From RPQK01 sp041946865 (GTDB lineage Bacteria; Acidobacteriota; UBA6911; RPQK01), in contig JBHGBF010000114.1 of NCBI GenBank assembly GCA_041946865.1, forward strand, positions 1 through 16,406: a stretch of 16,406 nucleotides of DNA, given 5' to 3'. Made by a program: the position numbers and the translations under genes. The stretch's first letter is position 1; each line of letters begins with the position of its first letter. Below the pieces are notes generated by a model that was not told the origin of the DNA, did no database searches, and worked only from the letters and a program-made list of their open reading frames with translations. This document shows, one piece after another, positions 6,807 through 15,385 of the stretch.

Positions 6807-9800
6807 ATGAGTAAAAAGCAAGTGACGATTGACGGCAACGAGGCAGTCGGTATCGTTGCGCACAAGACAAACGAGGTGATCGCCATCTATCCGATCACGC
6901 CCTCTTCCAACATGGGCGAGCACGCCGACGAGAAGTCCGCCATGGGAGAAAAGAACCTGTGGGGGATCGTCCCGGTCGTCCAGGAAATGCAGAGTGAGGC
7001 AGGGGCGGCCGGCGCAGTCCACGGCGCCTTGCAGACTGGCGCGCTGACGACTACTTTCACGGCTTCCCAGGGCCTCCTCCTGATGATCCCGAACATGTTC
7101 AAGATCGCCGGTGAGCTGACGCCCACGGTATTCCATATCGCGGCGAGGACCGTGGCCACCCACTGCCTGTCGATCTTCGGCGATCACAGCGACGTGATGG
7201 CGGCCAGATCGACCGGCTGGGCGCAGCTGGCCTCCGGGTCCGTGCAGGAAGTCATGGACAATGCGCTCATTGCCCAAGCGGCCACGCTCGAGTCCCGGGT
7301 GCCTTTCCTGCATTTCTTCGACGGTTTCCGGACCTCTCACGAAGTCTCCAAGATCGAGCAACTGGAAGACTCGGTCATGAGGGCGATGTTGCCGGACGAG
7401 CTGATCCTTGCCCACCGCGCCCGGGCGATGTCTCCGGACCGGCCGGTCCTGCGCGGCACGGCCCAGAACCCGGACGTGTTCTTTCAGAGCCGTGAAGCCT
7501 GCAACCCGTTCTACCTCGCCTGCCCGGACATCGTGCAGAAAGCGATGGACAAATTCGCGGGCCTGACCGGGCGGCAGTATCACCTGTTTGACTATGTCGG
7601 CGCCCCGGACGCAGAGCGCGTGATCGTGATTATGGGCTCCGGCGCCGAAGTCGCCCATGAAACGGTCGAATATCTCCTCGCGCGGGGCGAGAAAGTCGGA
7701 GTGCTGAAAGTCAGGCTCTATCGGCCGTTCTCCAATCAGCACTTTGTCAACGCCTTGCCTAAGACGGTCAAGATCATCGCGGCTATGGATCGGACCAAGG
7801 AGCCGGGCAGCGCCGGTGATCCTCTGTACATGGACGTGGTGAATGCCTTCGTAGAAACGAACGGCTCGTCCCCCCGCCCAAAGGTCATCGGCGGGCGTTA
7901 TGGCCTCTCCTCCAAGGAGCTCACGGCGGCGATGGTGAAGGGCATCTTCGACGAAATGGCGAAACCGGAGCCCAAAACGCACTTTACTGTCGGCATCGTG
8001 GACGACGTGACTCACCTGAGCATCGACTACGACCCGGAGTTTTCAACCGAACCGGACGACGTCGTGAGGGCCATGTTCTTCGGACTCGGTTCCGACGGCA
8101 CGGTCAGCGCAAACAAGAACTCCATCAAGATCATCGCGGAAGGAACCGACAATTACGGGCAGGGCTACTTCGTTTACGACTCCAAAAAGGCCGGCACGCT
8201 GACCGTTTCCCACTTGCGTTTCGGGCCGCGGCCGATCCGTTCCTCCTACCTGATCACCAAGGCTAACTTCGTGGCCTGTCACCAGTTCGTTTTCATGGAG
8301 AAGTACGACGTCCTCAAGAACCTGGTCGAGGGCGGCACGTTCCTCCTCAACGCCCCCTACGGGCCGGACGAAGTCTGGGACAAGATCCCGCGTTCCGCGC
8401 AGGAGCAGATCCTCAAGAAGAAGATCAAATTCTACGTGATCGACGCCTACGACGTAGGCCGCAAGACCAACATGGGCGTGCGCATCAACACGATCATGCA
8501 GACCTGTTTCTTTGCCATCTCCGGCGTCCTGCCCCGCGAGGAGGCGATCGCAAAAATCAAGGAATCGATCGTTCACAGTTACGGGAAGCGCGGCGAAGAG
8601 GTCGTGAAGATGAACTTCAACGCCGTAGACCAGGCCCTGGCCAACATGTACGAGGTGAAATACCCGGCTCAGCTGACCAGCGAGATCAGCATGCGGCGAG
8701 CCGTTCCCGAGGAGGCGCCCGAGTTCGTGCAGAAAGTCACGGCCATGATCATCGCCGGTCGCGGCGACGAGCTCCCCGTGAGCGCTTTTCCGGTAGACGG
8801 GACCTACCCGACCGGCACGACACAGTGGGAACGGCGCAATATCGCACAGGACATCCCGGTCTGGAACCCTGATATCTGCATTCAGTGCGGGAAATGCGCG
8901 ATGGTCTGTCCCCATGCGAGCATCCGTATCAAGGTCTACGACTCGCGGCTGCTCGAGAACGCGCCTCCGACTTTCAAGTCGGTCAACGTAAAGGACAAAG
9001 AATTCGCGGGTCAGAAGTACACGATCCAGGTGGCGCCGGAAGACTGCACCGGCTGCGGGGTCTGTGTCGATGTCTGCCCTGCCCGGAGCAAGACCGAGAC
9101 GAAGATCAAGGCCCTGAACATGGCGCTGCAGCTGCCTCTCCGGGAGCCCGAGAGCAAAAACTGGGAGTTCTTCAAGCGCATTCCGGAGGTGGACCGCAGC
9201 AAGGTCCGCACGAATCTGGTTCGCCAGGCGCAACTGCTTCAGCCCCTGTTCGAGTTCTCAGGGGCCTGCGCCGGCTGCGGCGAAACGCCTTATCTGAAGT
9301 TGATGACACAGCTGTTCGGCGACCGGGCGGTTTGCGCCAACGCGACCGGATGCTCTTCGATCTACGGCGGCAATCTCCCGACGACCCCGTATGCGCAGAA
9401 TGCCGAAGGGCGTGGTCCGACCTGGAACAACTCTTTGTTCGAGGATGCCGCGGAATTCGGCCTCGGGTTCCGCCTGTCGATCGACAAGCAGGCCGAGTAT
9501 GCCCGTGAGCTGCTCAAAGGATTCGAGTCGGTTGTCGGCACTGAGCTGGTGCAGGCCATCTTGACGGCGGTCCAGAAGGATGAAGCCGACATTTACGCTC
9601 AGCGCGAGCGAGTCAAGATCCTGAAGGAGAAGCTGGCCGGCGTGCAGTCCGGTGAAGCCAGGCAACTGCTGGCCGTGGCCGACATGCTGGTCAAGAAAAG
9701 CGTGTGGATTATCGGCGGCGACGGTTGGGCCTACGACATTGGTTTTGGCGGCCTGGACCACGTCATCGCGTCCGGTAAGAACGTGAATCTCCTGGTGCTC

Positions 9801-10364
9801 GACACCGAGGTCTACTCCAATACGGGCGGCCAGGCGTCCAAATCCACGCCCCGCGGCGCCGTAGCCAAATTCGCCTTCGGCGGCAAGCCGATGGGCAAGA
9901 AGGACCTGGGACTGATCGCGATGAGCTACGGTAACGTCTACGTGGCCAGCGTGGCCTTCGGGGCCAGGGATGAGCATACGCTCCGAGCGTTCCTGGAAGC
10001 CGAGGCGTACGACGGCCCCTCGCTGATCATTGCCTACTCGCACTGCATCGCCCATGGAATCAACATGGAAACGGCGCTCGAAGAACAGAAGGCCGCCGTT
10101 GATTCGGGCCACTGGCCGCTGTACCGCTACAATCCGGATCTCGCCGCCCAGGGCAAGAACCCGATGCAGCTGGATTCACGTGAGCCGAAGATCCCGGTCA
10201 AGGATTACTGCTACCGGGAGACGCGCTTCAAGATGCTGACGAAGACCAAGCCGGAAGAGGCGAAGCGTCTTATGGAGCTGGCTCAGCAGGACGTCAATAA
10301 CCGAAGACGCCTTTACGAGTATCTGGCAAGCCGGCCCTTCAGTACTGAAGAAAAGCAGCAGTAA
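6807..10364 (+). CDS. nifJ: Pyruvate:ferredoxin (flavodoxin) oxidoreductase, single-chain
   Basis: An 1185-residue full-length enzyme that oxidatively decarboxylates pyruvate with CoA to acetyl-CoA and CO2, passing electrons to ferredoxin or flavodoxin; some act in reverse. Key residues of the structurally known PFOR can be placed: T31 in YPITPSS, E64 in EMQSEAGAAGA and R114 in AART. The ferredoxin-like domain carries two 4Fe-4S motifs, CIQCGKCAMVCP (C691, C694, C697, C701) and CTGCGVCVDVCP (C747, C750, C753, C757). The third cluster near the thiamine site has C821, C824 (CAGCGETPYLK), C849 or C843 (CANATGC) and C1080 (YSHCIAHG). Thiamine diphosphate binding is GGDGWAYDIG (970-979) through SNTGGQASKS. 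The start follows a weak GGGGA. An N-terminal alternative is unlikely because the family aligns from residue 1. A dihydroorotate-dehydrogenase-like gene follows 87 bases later. Confidence 0.98.
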   Translation: MSKKQVTIDGNEAVGIVAHKTNEVIAIYPITPSSNMGEHADEKSAMGEKNLWGIVPVVQEMQSEAGAAGAVHGALQTGALTTTFTASQGLLLMIPNMFKIAGELTPTVFHIAARTVATHCLSIFGDHSDVMAARSTGWAQLASGSVQEVMDNALIAQAATLESRVPFLHFFDGFRTSHEVSKIEQLEDSVMRAMLPDELILAHRARAMSPDRPVLRGTAQNPDVFFQSREACNPFYLACPDIVQKAMDKFAGLTGRQYHLFDYVGAPDAERVIVIMGSGAEVAHETVEYLLARGEKVGVLKVRLYRPFSNQHFVNALPKTVKIIAAMDRTKEPGSAGDPLYMDVVNAFVETNGSSPRPKVIGGRYGLSSKELTAAMVKGIFDEMAKPEPKTHFTVGIVDDVTHLSIDYDPEFSTEPDDVVRAMFFGLGSDGTVSANKNSIKIIAEGTDNYGQGYFVYDSKKAGTLTVSHLRFGPRPIRSSYLITKANFVACHQFVFMEKYDVLKNLVEGGTFLLNAPYGPDEVWDKIPRSAQEQILKKKIKFYVIDAYDVGRKTNMGVRINTIMQTCFFAISGVLPREEAIAKIKESIVHSYGKRGEEVVKMNFNAVDQALANMYEVKYPAQLTSEISMRRAVPEEAPEFVQKVTAMIIAGRGDELPVSAFPVDGTYPTGTTQWERRNIAQDIPVWNPDICIQCGKCAMVCPHASIRIKVYDSRLLENAPPTFKSVNVKDKEFAGQKYTIQVAPEDCTGCGVCVDVCPARSKTETKIKALNMALQLPLREPESKNWEFFKRIPEVDRSKVRTNLVRQAQLLQPLFEFSGACAGCGETPYLKLMTQLFGDRAVCANATGCSSIYGGNLPTTPYAQNAEGRGPTWNNSLFEDAAEFGLGFRLSIDKQAEYARELLKGFESVVGTELVQAILTAVQKDEADIYAQRERVKILKEKLAGVQSGEARQLLAVADMLVKKSVWIIGGDGWAYDIGFGGLDHVIASGKNVNLLVLDTEVYSNTGGQASKSTPRGAVAKFAFGGKPMGKKDLGLIAMSYGNVYVASVAFGARDEHTLRAFLEAEAYDGPSLIIAYSHCIAHGINMETALEEQKAAVDSGHWPLYRYNPDLAAQGKNPMQLDSREPKIPVKDYCYRETRFKMLTKTKPEEAKRLMELAQQDVNNRRRLYEYLASRPFSTEEKQQ

Positions 10365-10382
10365 TAGCGACCACGACAAAAA

Positions 10383-10428
10383 GATGAAGGATGAAGACCG
10401 GGATTGACGATAGTCTTCGTCTTTCGTC
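10383..10428 (+). other. Intercistronic hairpin between nifJ and the DHOD-like gene
   Basis: Bases 10383-10398 pair with 10413-10428 over 16 positions, including three G-T wobbles, around a 14-nt loop. The stem is purine-rich on one side (GATGAAGGATGAAGAC). It ends 23 bases before the next ATG and has no uridine run, so it could be a processing or stability element allowing different expression of the two genes. Confidence 0.5.
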
Positions 10429-10451
10429 CTTCTCTTCGAAGGAAGGTAATC

Positions 10452-11444
10452 ATGGATTTATCGACGACTTACATGGGACTCAAGCTGAAGAACCCGCTGG
10501 TCCCCTCGGCTTCCTCACTCTCTGAAAAGGTCGACAACCTGCGCAAAATGGAGGATGCCGGCGCGGCTGCGGTGGTCTGCTACTCGCTCTTTGAGGAGGA
10601 AATCATCCAGGAAAGCCGGGAACTGAACGAACGTCTGAACCAGGGGACCGAAAGCTTCTTCGAGGCTACCAGCTATTTCCCGGAACCTGACAAGCTGCTG
10701 ATCGGGCCGGACGTCTATCTGGATCATATCCGCGAGGCCAAGGCCGCCCTCGGCATCCCGGTCATAGGCAGCCTGAACGGCAGCTCTGAAGGCGGCTGGG
10801 TACGCTACGCCAGGCTGATCGAGGAAGCCGGCGCGGATGCCCTGGAGTTGAACATCTACTTCCTGTCGACTGACGGGAACAGCCAAAGCGAACAGATCGA
10901 GCGGATTTACCTGGATATTCTCAAGTCAGTCAAAGCCCAGGTGACGATTCCAGTCGCCGTTAAACTGAGCCCGTTTTTCAGCGCCATGGCCGGCATGGCC
11001 AAACGGATGGAAGCGGCGGGCGCGAATGGTCTGGTTCTGTTCAACCGCTTCTATCAGCCGGACATCGATCTGGAGGCGCTCGAAGTGGTGCCGAATGTCC
11101 TGCTAAGCACGCCGCAGGCGCTGCGGCTGCCGCTGCGCTGGATCGGCATTCTGAGCGGCCGGCTGGGCATCAGCCTGGCGGCAAGCAGCGGCATTCATCA
11201 AGCGCCGGATGTGCTGAAACTGGTCATGGCGGGAGCGGACGTCACGATGATGTGTTCCGCCCTTTACGCGAACGGTATCGGGCATATATCCCGCGTCCTG
11301 GCCGACGTCGCGAAGTGGATGGAGGAGCATGAGTATGAATCCATCACGCAGATGAAAGGCAGCATGAGCCAGCGCTCCTCGGCCAACCCGGCTGCTTTTG
11401 AACGCGCCAACTACATGAAGGCTCTGCGGACATTCAAGGGGTAA
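10452..11444 (+). CDS. Dihydroorotate dehydrogenase-like flavoprotein
   Basis: A 330-residue TIM-barrel protein of the class 1 dihydroorotate dehydrogenase superfamily, probably binding FMN. Family-like elements are MGLKLKNPLVPSA (8-20), PVIGSLNGSSEGGWVRYA (103-120), VAVKLSP (168-174, K171 at the FMN-contacting lysine position), LVLFNRF (194-200) and the C-terminal phosphate-binding SGIHQAPDVLKLVMAGAD (246-263). The usual N-x-S-x-PN catalytic/substrate motif of true enzymes is replaced by ALELNIYFLSTDG (130-142). It is therefore unlikely to be a pyrimidine pyrD. Proteins of this type are commonly annotated next to nifJ, suggesting an electron-transfer or redox role linked to PFOR; the substrate is unknown. 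GGAAGG (10441-10446) five bases upstream fixes the ATG at 10452. Confidence 0.85.
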   Translation: MDLSTTYMGLKLKNPLVPSASSLSEKVDNLRKMEDAGAAAVVCYSLFEEEIIQESRELNERLNQGTESFFEATSYFPEPDKLLIGPDVYLDHIREAKAALGIPVIGSLNGSSEGGWVRYARLIEEAGADALELNIYFLSTDGNSQSEQIERIYLDILKSVKAQVTIPVAVKLSPFFSAMAGMAKRMEAAGANGLVLFNRFYQPDIDLEALEVVPNVLLSTPQALRLPLRWIGILSGRLGISLAASSGIHQAPDVLKLVMAGADVTMMCSALYANGIGHISRVLADVAKWMEEHEYESITQMKGSMSQRSSANPAAFERANYMKALRTFKG

Positions 11445-11475
11445 GACACCTGGAGTTCGATTTCTGGTCAGGAGA

Positions 11476-11504
11476 AAAGGGCCGCGTTCAAAGCGGCCCT
11501 TTTT
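11476..11504. terminator. Bidirectional rho-independent terminator
   Basis: AAAGGGCCGC (11476-11485) pairs with GCGGCCCTTT (11493-11502) around a 7-nt loop. A T-run (11500-11504) follows on the plus strand and an A-run precedes it, giving Ts on the minus strand. It lies 31 bases after the DHOD-like stop and 2 bases beyond the stop of the converging small gene, so it can serve both. Confidence 0.92.
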
Positions 11505-11506
11505 GC

Positions 11507-11677
11507 TTATGCCGGCTTTCGTGTGCTTGACAGTTTGGCCGTGTTGCCCGGCTGGCGCGGCCGTTGAGCCAGACCTTTCCTGAGTCCCAGGTTATAGCCC
11601 AGCATGAAGACGACGAGGATGCCGATGACATGAATGAAGACGAGACCGGCCGGCGACATGTTAAACAGAGCCAACAT
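11507..11677 (-). CDS. Small single-pass membrane protein (56 aa), unrecognised
   Basis: The predicted product starts MLALFNMSPAGLVFIHVIGI and has one hydrophobic helix (about 10-30), then a basic polar tail (LRKGLAQRPRQPGNTAKLSSTRKPA). This suggests an N-out/C-in single-span protein by the positive-inside rule. Support for a real gene: GGAGG lies just upstream of ATG (close, two bases), the TAA falls two bases from a two-way terminator, and the composition is clearly membrane-like. It is divergent from the histidine kinase gene (start-to-start gap 126 bases). I recognise no family. A shorter start at residue 7 lacks a ribosome site. Confidence 0.55.
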   Translation of the reverse strand: MLALFNMSPAGLVFIHVIGILVVFMLGYNLGLRKGLAQRPRQPGNTAKLSSTRKPA

Positions 11678-11762
11678 AGCCTCCAATCTATCACAGGGGC
11701 CGGCCAGACCGCCGTTTGTTCGATAAAACGGAGGTCCACTTCGCGGCCAAACGTCCTTTGCC

Positions 11763-11790
11763 CTGACCGCCCCGCCCCGCCTGCTATACT
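11763..11790 (+). promoter_or_regulatory. Candidate sigma-70 promoter of the kinase-regulator operon
   Basis: TATACT at 11785-11790 has CTGACC (4 of 6 to TTGACA) at 11763-11768, a 16-base spacer. The start point would fall about 7 bases before the ATG at 11804, giving a very short leader without a clear Shine-Dalgarno. Confidence 0.35.
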
Positions 11791-11803
11791 TGTCCAGATA
11801 GAC

Positions 11804-13105
11804 ATGAACAGCCGAGTCATTAGGTTGGAGACCGTGCCGGTTTCCCAGGAGGCTCAGGAGGCGACCTGTCACCTCCTCAACCGGCTGGAGCGTGACTTGC
11901 ACAGCCGGGTCGAGGATCTGAATCTGGAATCCCGCGAACCGGTTCATCAGATCATCCGCGAAGTGGTCGCCCGTTACAGCGGCGTGGTTTGCCGGGAAAA
12001 GCCGGAGGTCGAATCCTTGCGGCGGCTGCAGAGCGAGCTGCAATCGGCCATAGACCGCAACGAGCAGTTCCTGGCCCACATCCTGAAGGATTCGGCTGAC
12101 GCCATCATCACGGTGGATGGCAAGGGTCGGATCATCATTTGGAACAAGGGCGCCGAGGCCATTTTTGGCTTTCCTGAAGACGAGATCGTCGGGCATCACA
12201 TCCAGCGATTGTTGCCGCCCGGTCGCGAGTATGAGCTGCGCCAGATCGAGGAACAGACGCGCCGGACGGGAGCGGTCAACAGCCGCCTGACACAGTGGCG
12301 GACGCGAGATGGAAAGACCATCCAGGTGATTCTGACCAGCACCGCGATCAGGGATGCATCCGATTCATATGCGGGCAGTTCGCTGGTTGTGAAGGACGTC
12401 ACGAGACAGCGGGAGATGGAGGAGTTGGTCCGCCAGGCCGAGCACTTTTCTGCCATAGGAAGACTTGCGGCCGGCCTGGCTCACGAGATCAAGAACCCGC
12501 TGGCTGGGATCCAGGGTGCGATCGAGGTCATCAAAGACCGCACGACAGGGACACTGGAGACCGAGATCCTATCGGAAGTCTTATGCGAAGTCGGGCGGAT
12601 CGACAAGATCGTTCGGGATCTGCTCAATTACGCGAAACCGAAAACCGCCGAGTTGAAGCCGGTGCGGCTTGAGCCGCTTGTCCGGCATGTCATCGACCTG
12701 CTCAAAGAGTCCGGGGGCAAAGATGTGCGGTTTGTCGTCGAGGGAAAGCCGGGCGCACGGACCGCGCTGGTCAAAGGCGACGGCAATTATCTCGAACAGG
12801 TCTTCATGAACCTCCTTTTGAACGCACTTGAAGCGATGAACCGGCGGGGCACAATCCGTGTGGGCTTCCAGGAGGATCAGGACACCGTTCAGGTCCGCAT
12901 CCACGACAGCGGGCCCGGTGTCCCGCTGGGGATGCAGGCGAAGATCTTCGATCCGTTCTTTACTACAAAACAGGCGGGGACGGGACTGGGGCTGTCGATT
13001 TGCCGGCGCATCATGCATGAACACGGGGGCTCGCTGACGCTTGACGCCGACGTAAAGAAGGGAGCGGCATTCGTCATGAAACTGCCGCGCTACCAGTTGC
13101 CATGA
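11804..13105 (+). CDS. Cytoplasmic PAS-domain sensor histidine kinase (NtrB-like)
   Basis: A 433-residue soluble kinase with no membrane segment. Residues 1-80 are a helical region without a recognised domain, leading into a coiled coil (about 64-92). A PAS domain follows (about 92-200; DSADAIITVDGKGRI, WNKGAEAIFGF, then the PAC-like SLVVKDVTRQREMEE). HisKA has the phospho-acceptor H227 in GLAHEIKNPLAGI. The ATPase domain has the N box (EQVFMNLLLNALEAM, N336/N340), G1 (HDSGPGVP, D368), F box (FDPFFTTK) and G2 (GTGLGLSI). The layout resembles NtrB/AtoS-type partners of sigma-54 activators. The frame is open upstream to 11564, but MNSRVIRLET is preferred because the upstream part overlaps the divergent small gene and a promoter-like site. 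It overlaps the regulator gene by 4 bp. The signal is unknown. Confidence 0.92.
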   Translation: MNSRVIRLETVPVSQEAQEATCHLLNRLERDLHSRVEDLNLESREPVHQIIREVVARYSGVVCREKPEVESLRRLQSELQSAIDRNEQFLAHILKDSADAIITVDGKGRIIIWNKGAEAIFGFPEDEIVGHHIQRLLPPGREYELRQIEEQTRRTGAVNSRLTQWRTRDGKTIQVILTSTAIRDASDSYAGSSLVVKDVTRQREMEELVRQAEHFSAIGRLAAGLAHEIKNPLAGIQGAIEVIKDRTTGTLETEILSEVLCEVGRIDKIVRDLLNYAKPKTAELKPVRLEPLVRHVIDLLKESGGKDVRFVVEGKPGARTALVKGDGNYLEQVFMNLLLNALEAMNRRGTIRVGFQEDQDTVQVRIHDSGPGVPLGMQAKIFDPFFTTKQAGTGLGLSICRRIMHEHGGSLTLDADVKKGAAFVMKLPRYQLP

Positions 13106-14511
13106 GAACGAGGACTGTTCTGGTCGTAGACGATGAGAACCTGGTGCGGTGGTCGCTGCGCCAGAAACTGGAATCGGCCGGCTATCAGGTTCTAGAGGCG
13201 GACAATGCCGCCCGGGCCATGGCTCTTTTCCAGGAAAACGGACCCGACCTGGTCACGCTTGATATCCGCCTCCCCGACGCCAACGGGCTGAAGGTTCTCA
13301 TCGACATGAAACGCCAGGCGCCTTCGGTTCCGATCATCATGATTACCGCCTATGGCGCGGTGGATGACGCTGTTAAAGCGCTTCAAATCGGCGCGTATGA
13401 CTTTTTGGAGAAGCCGATCAATTTCGAACGCCTTCTCCACTCGCTCGAAAATGCGCTTGAAACCAGTGTCCTGCGTACCGAAGTCGAGCGGAGCAAGAAG
13501 GAGCAGGCAGACACCTGGTCGATCGACAACATTATCGGCAACTCGGAAGCGCTGCGCGAAGTCAAGGAGCTGGTCAAGAAAGTCGCGGACAGCGAGGCCA
13601 ACACGATCCTGATCCAGGGCGAGAGCGGGACCGGCAAGGACATGGTGGCCAAGGCCCTCCATTACCAGAGCCGGCGCGCCCGGCAGCCGCTCATGGTCCT
13701 GAACTGCGCCGCCATCCCGGAACAGCTTCTCGAGAACGAGCTCTTCGGTCACGAACGAGGCGCGTTCACCGATGCGAAGAGTATGAAGAAGGGTCTGTTC
13801 GAGCTGGCCGACGGGGGCACGGTCTTCTTCGACGAAATCAGCGAGATGTACCTGAATCTTCAGGCGAAGCTTCTCCGTGTGCTCGAGGATCAGACCTTCC
13901 GGCGTATCGGAGGCATCAAAGATATCAAATCGGACGTCCGGGTGGTGTGCGCCAGCAACAAGGACCTTGAGAAAATGGCGCGGGACGGCCAGTTCCGCCA
14001 GGATCTCTTCTATCGCCTGTCCGTCATCCCGATTGTCCTTCCTCCTCTGCGGGACCGGAAAGAAGACATTCCGGTGCTGGTCGACCACTTCGTGGCTGAC
14101 TACAACGTGCGTTTCAAGAAATCGATCAAGGGAGTGACCGCCAAGGCCCAAAAAATCCTCTTGAACTACGATTGGCCGGGCAACGTTCGGGAACTGAAGA
14201 ACGTCATCGAGCGCGCCGTCATCCTGCAGGACCAGGGATACATCGACGTCGACCTGCTCCCGCTGCGGATTTCAGAGTTTACCGGAGAAGGCTCGGCGTT
14301 GCCCGGACAGGGAGCGCTCGCCATCCCAAACCAGGGGATTGACCTCTATCAGGTGGAAAAGGAACTGATCCGCCAGGCGCTCGTCAAGGCCCGCGGCAAC
14401 CAGACCCATGCGTCCCGGCTGTTGTCGATCAGCCGCGACACGCTGCGCTACAAAATGAAGAAATACGGCCTGGGCAAACAGAACGAGCTGATCGCGAGTC
14501 AGCCGAGCTAG
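13102..14511 (+). CDS. NtrC-family sigma-54-dependent response regulator
   Basis: A 469-residue activator. The receiver domain (about 1-125) has D10/D11, phospho-acceptor D54 (VTLDIRLPDANG), T82 and K104. The AAA+ domain (about 143-375) has Walker A GESGTGKD (173-180), Walker B VFFDEI (241-246), and arginine-finger-type residues in the FRQDLFYRLSV region. The sigma-54 contact loop reads GAFTDA (220-225) rather than GAFTGA. A Fis-type helix-turn-helix closes the protein (about 420-457: ALVKARGNQTHASRLLSISR). ATG overlaps the kinase TGA as ATGA (13102-13105), indicating translational coupling and a cognate pair. The activator would bind upstream enhancers and remodel sigma-54 polymerase by ATP hydrolysis. 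A sigma-54-like site lies before nifJ in this window, a plausible but unproven target. Confidence 0.95.
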   Translation: MRTRTVLVVDDENLVRWSLRQKLESAGYQVLEADNAARAMALFQENGPDLVTLDIRLPDANGLKVLIDMKRQAPSVPIIMITAYGAVDDAVKALQIGAYDFLEKPINFERLLHSLENALETSVLRTEVERSKKEQADTWSIDNIIGNSEALREVKELVKKVADSEANTILIQGESGTGKDMVAKALHYQSRRARQPLMVLNCAAIPEQLLENELFGHERGAFTDAKSMKKGLFELADGGTVFFDEISEMYLNLQAKLLRVLEDQTFRRIGGIKDIKSDVRVVCASNKDLEKMARDGQFRQDLFYRLSVIPIVLPPLRDRKEDIPVLVDHFVADYNVRFKKSIKGVTAKAQKILLNYDWPGNVRELKNVIERAVILQDQGYIDVDLLPLRISEFTGEGSALPGQGALAIPNQGIDLYQVEKELIRQALVKARGNQTHASRLLSISRDTLRYKMKKYGLGKQNELIASQPS

Positions 14512-14518
14512 CCCACGG

Positions 14519-15271
14519 TCAGTAGGCGGAATCTGCCAGGGCGACGCAGGGCAGGGGAGCGGGCACGTCCGGCAGGTGGCCGGCGTAATGCTCATTCAGG
14601 CGAGAAATCCACATCATCGTCATGTCCTTATCGGAATGTGCAAAGCTCCGAATCATATGGTACAGGAGCGCCATGTAAGCCATGAAACCCTGCGCCTCAG
14701 TTGTGTCTTCCAGCTGCGGAAACGAATACTGGAGCTCGATCAGGTTGTTGGGATCCCGAACGCTGAAGTATGAATCGAGCATCTGCTCGAGGCTTGGTGC
14801 GTACTCGACGTCGGGGAACAGGATAGACGTGAAGACGATGGGTTTGGCGCGGCGAAACAGTCCGGACAACAAGCTCCGGTGCCGAAACCACAGTTTGCGA
14901 AAAGTCTCGCGCTCGGCATGTCCCCAGATCCCCAGGCTGACGCAGAAGAGGCAACTCATGTTGGGCAGGATGGAGAACTTCAGATGAACTCCCGCGGCGT
15001 CGGAGTTGTCACGATAAGGATCGGGCTCAAGGCGGCCAATGAAATAAGCTTCGTTAGGAAAGAACTCGAGGGTCGCCGACGACTCGCCGATACGGTATCT
15101 GAACTGATTCAGGTCGCGGAAGCCGGGATCATAGATTTCGGCCGGTTCTATGACGACGGTTTCAAACGCGTTCCAGAGAATTTCGTACAAGTCGTGCTCG
15201 GGATCGTTGAGCGCCTGGTAGAAGTCGTCCTGCGAGCAACTTCGGAGCATCTCGTAGTAACGCGTGTGCAT
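14519..15271 (-). CDS. Hypothetical soluble protein (250 aa)
   Basis: I do not recognise this protein. It has no signal peptide or membrane segment. It looks like a folded alpha/beta protein with many aromatics and several cysteines: MLRSCSQDDFYQAL near the N-terminus, LEFFPNEAYFIGRLEPDPYR (68-87), a central hydrophobic SILPNMSCLFCVSLGIWGHA (100-119) and a C-terminal helical FMAYMALLYHMIRSF (196-210). The frame stays open to 15445. MHTRYYEM is preferred because TATACT lies about 25 bases upstream and the earlier part overlaps a palindromic repeat. Its stop is 7 bases from the regulator's stop, so the two genes converge without a terminator between them. It follows the secreted-protein gene on the same strand with a 148-base gap. 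Confidence 0.7.
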   Translation of the reverse strand: MHTRYYEMLRSCSQDDFYQALNDPEHDLYEILWNAFETVVIEPAEIYDPGFRDLNQFRYRIGESSATLEFFPNEAYFIGRLEPDPYRDNSDAAGVHLKFSILPNMSCLFCVSLGIWGHAERETFRKLWFRHRSLLSGLFRRAKPIVFTSILFPDVEYAPSLEQMLDSYFSVRDPNNLIELQYSFPQLEDTTEAQGFMAYMALLYHMIRSFAHSDKDMTMMWISRLNEHYAGHLPDVPAPLPCVALADSAY

Positions 15272-15294
15272 CTGCGAGCGATTCCTGTCTAGGC

Positions 15295-15300
15295 AGTATA
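15295..15300 (-). promoter_or_regulatory. Candidate -10 element for the 250-aa hypothetical gene
   Basis: The minus strand reads TATACT here, 23 bases ahead of the ATG at 15271. The -35 region is weak (TTGTTC with an 18-base spacer, 3 of 6). Confidence 0.3.
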
Positions 15301-15385
15301 CCGAAAAGGGATTATTCAGAACAAACGGGAGTGTGCGCGGCGGCCCGTGCAAGGAGGCGAAATCGATCGCGCCAGAGAGCACAGA

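Noticed and set aside
6792..8015. Long open frame antisense to nifJ (also 8043-9233 and 9258-10112)
   Set aside because: These are mirror frames caused by third-position GC bias in nifJ. They are His/Arg/Gly-rich with no domain.
10404..10451. Earlier ATG for the DHOD-like gene
   Set aside because: It lies inside the intercistronic hairpin and lacks a ribosome site, whereas GGAAGG precedes the ATG at 10452.
11564..11803. Eighty-residue upstream extension of the histidine kinase
   Set aside because: It covers the divergent small gene and the promoter-like TATACT, and has no family match or ribosome site.
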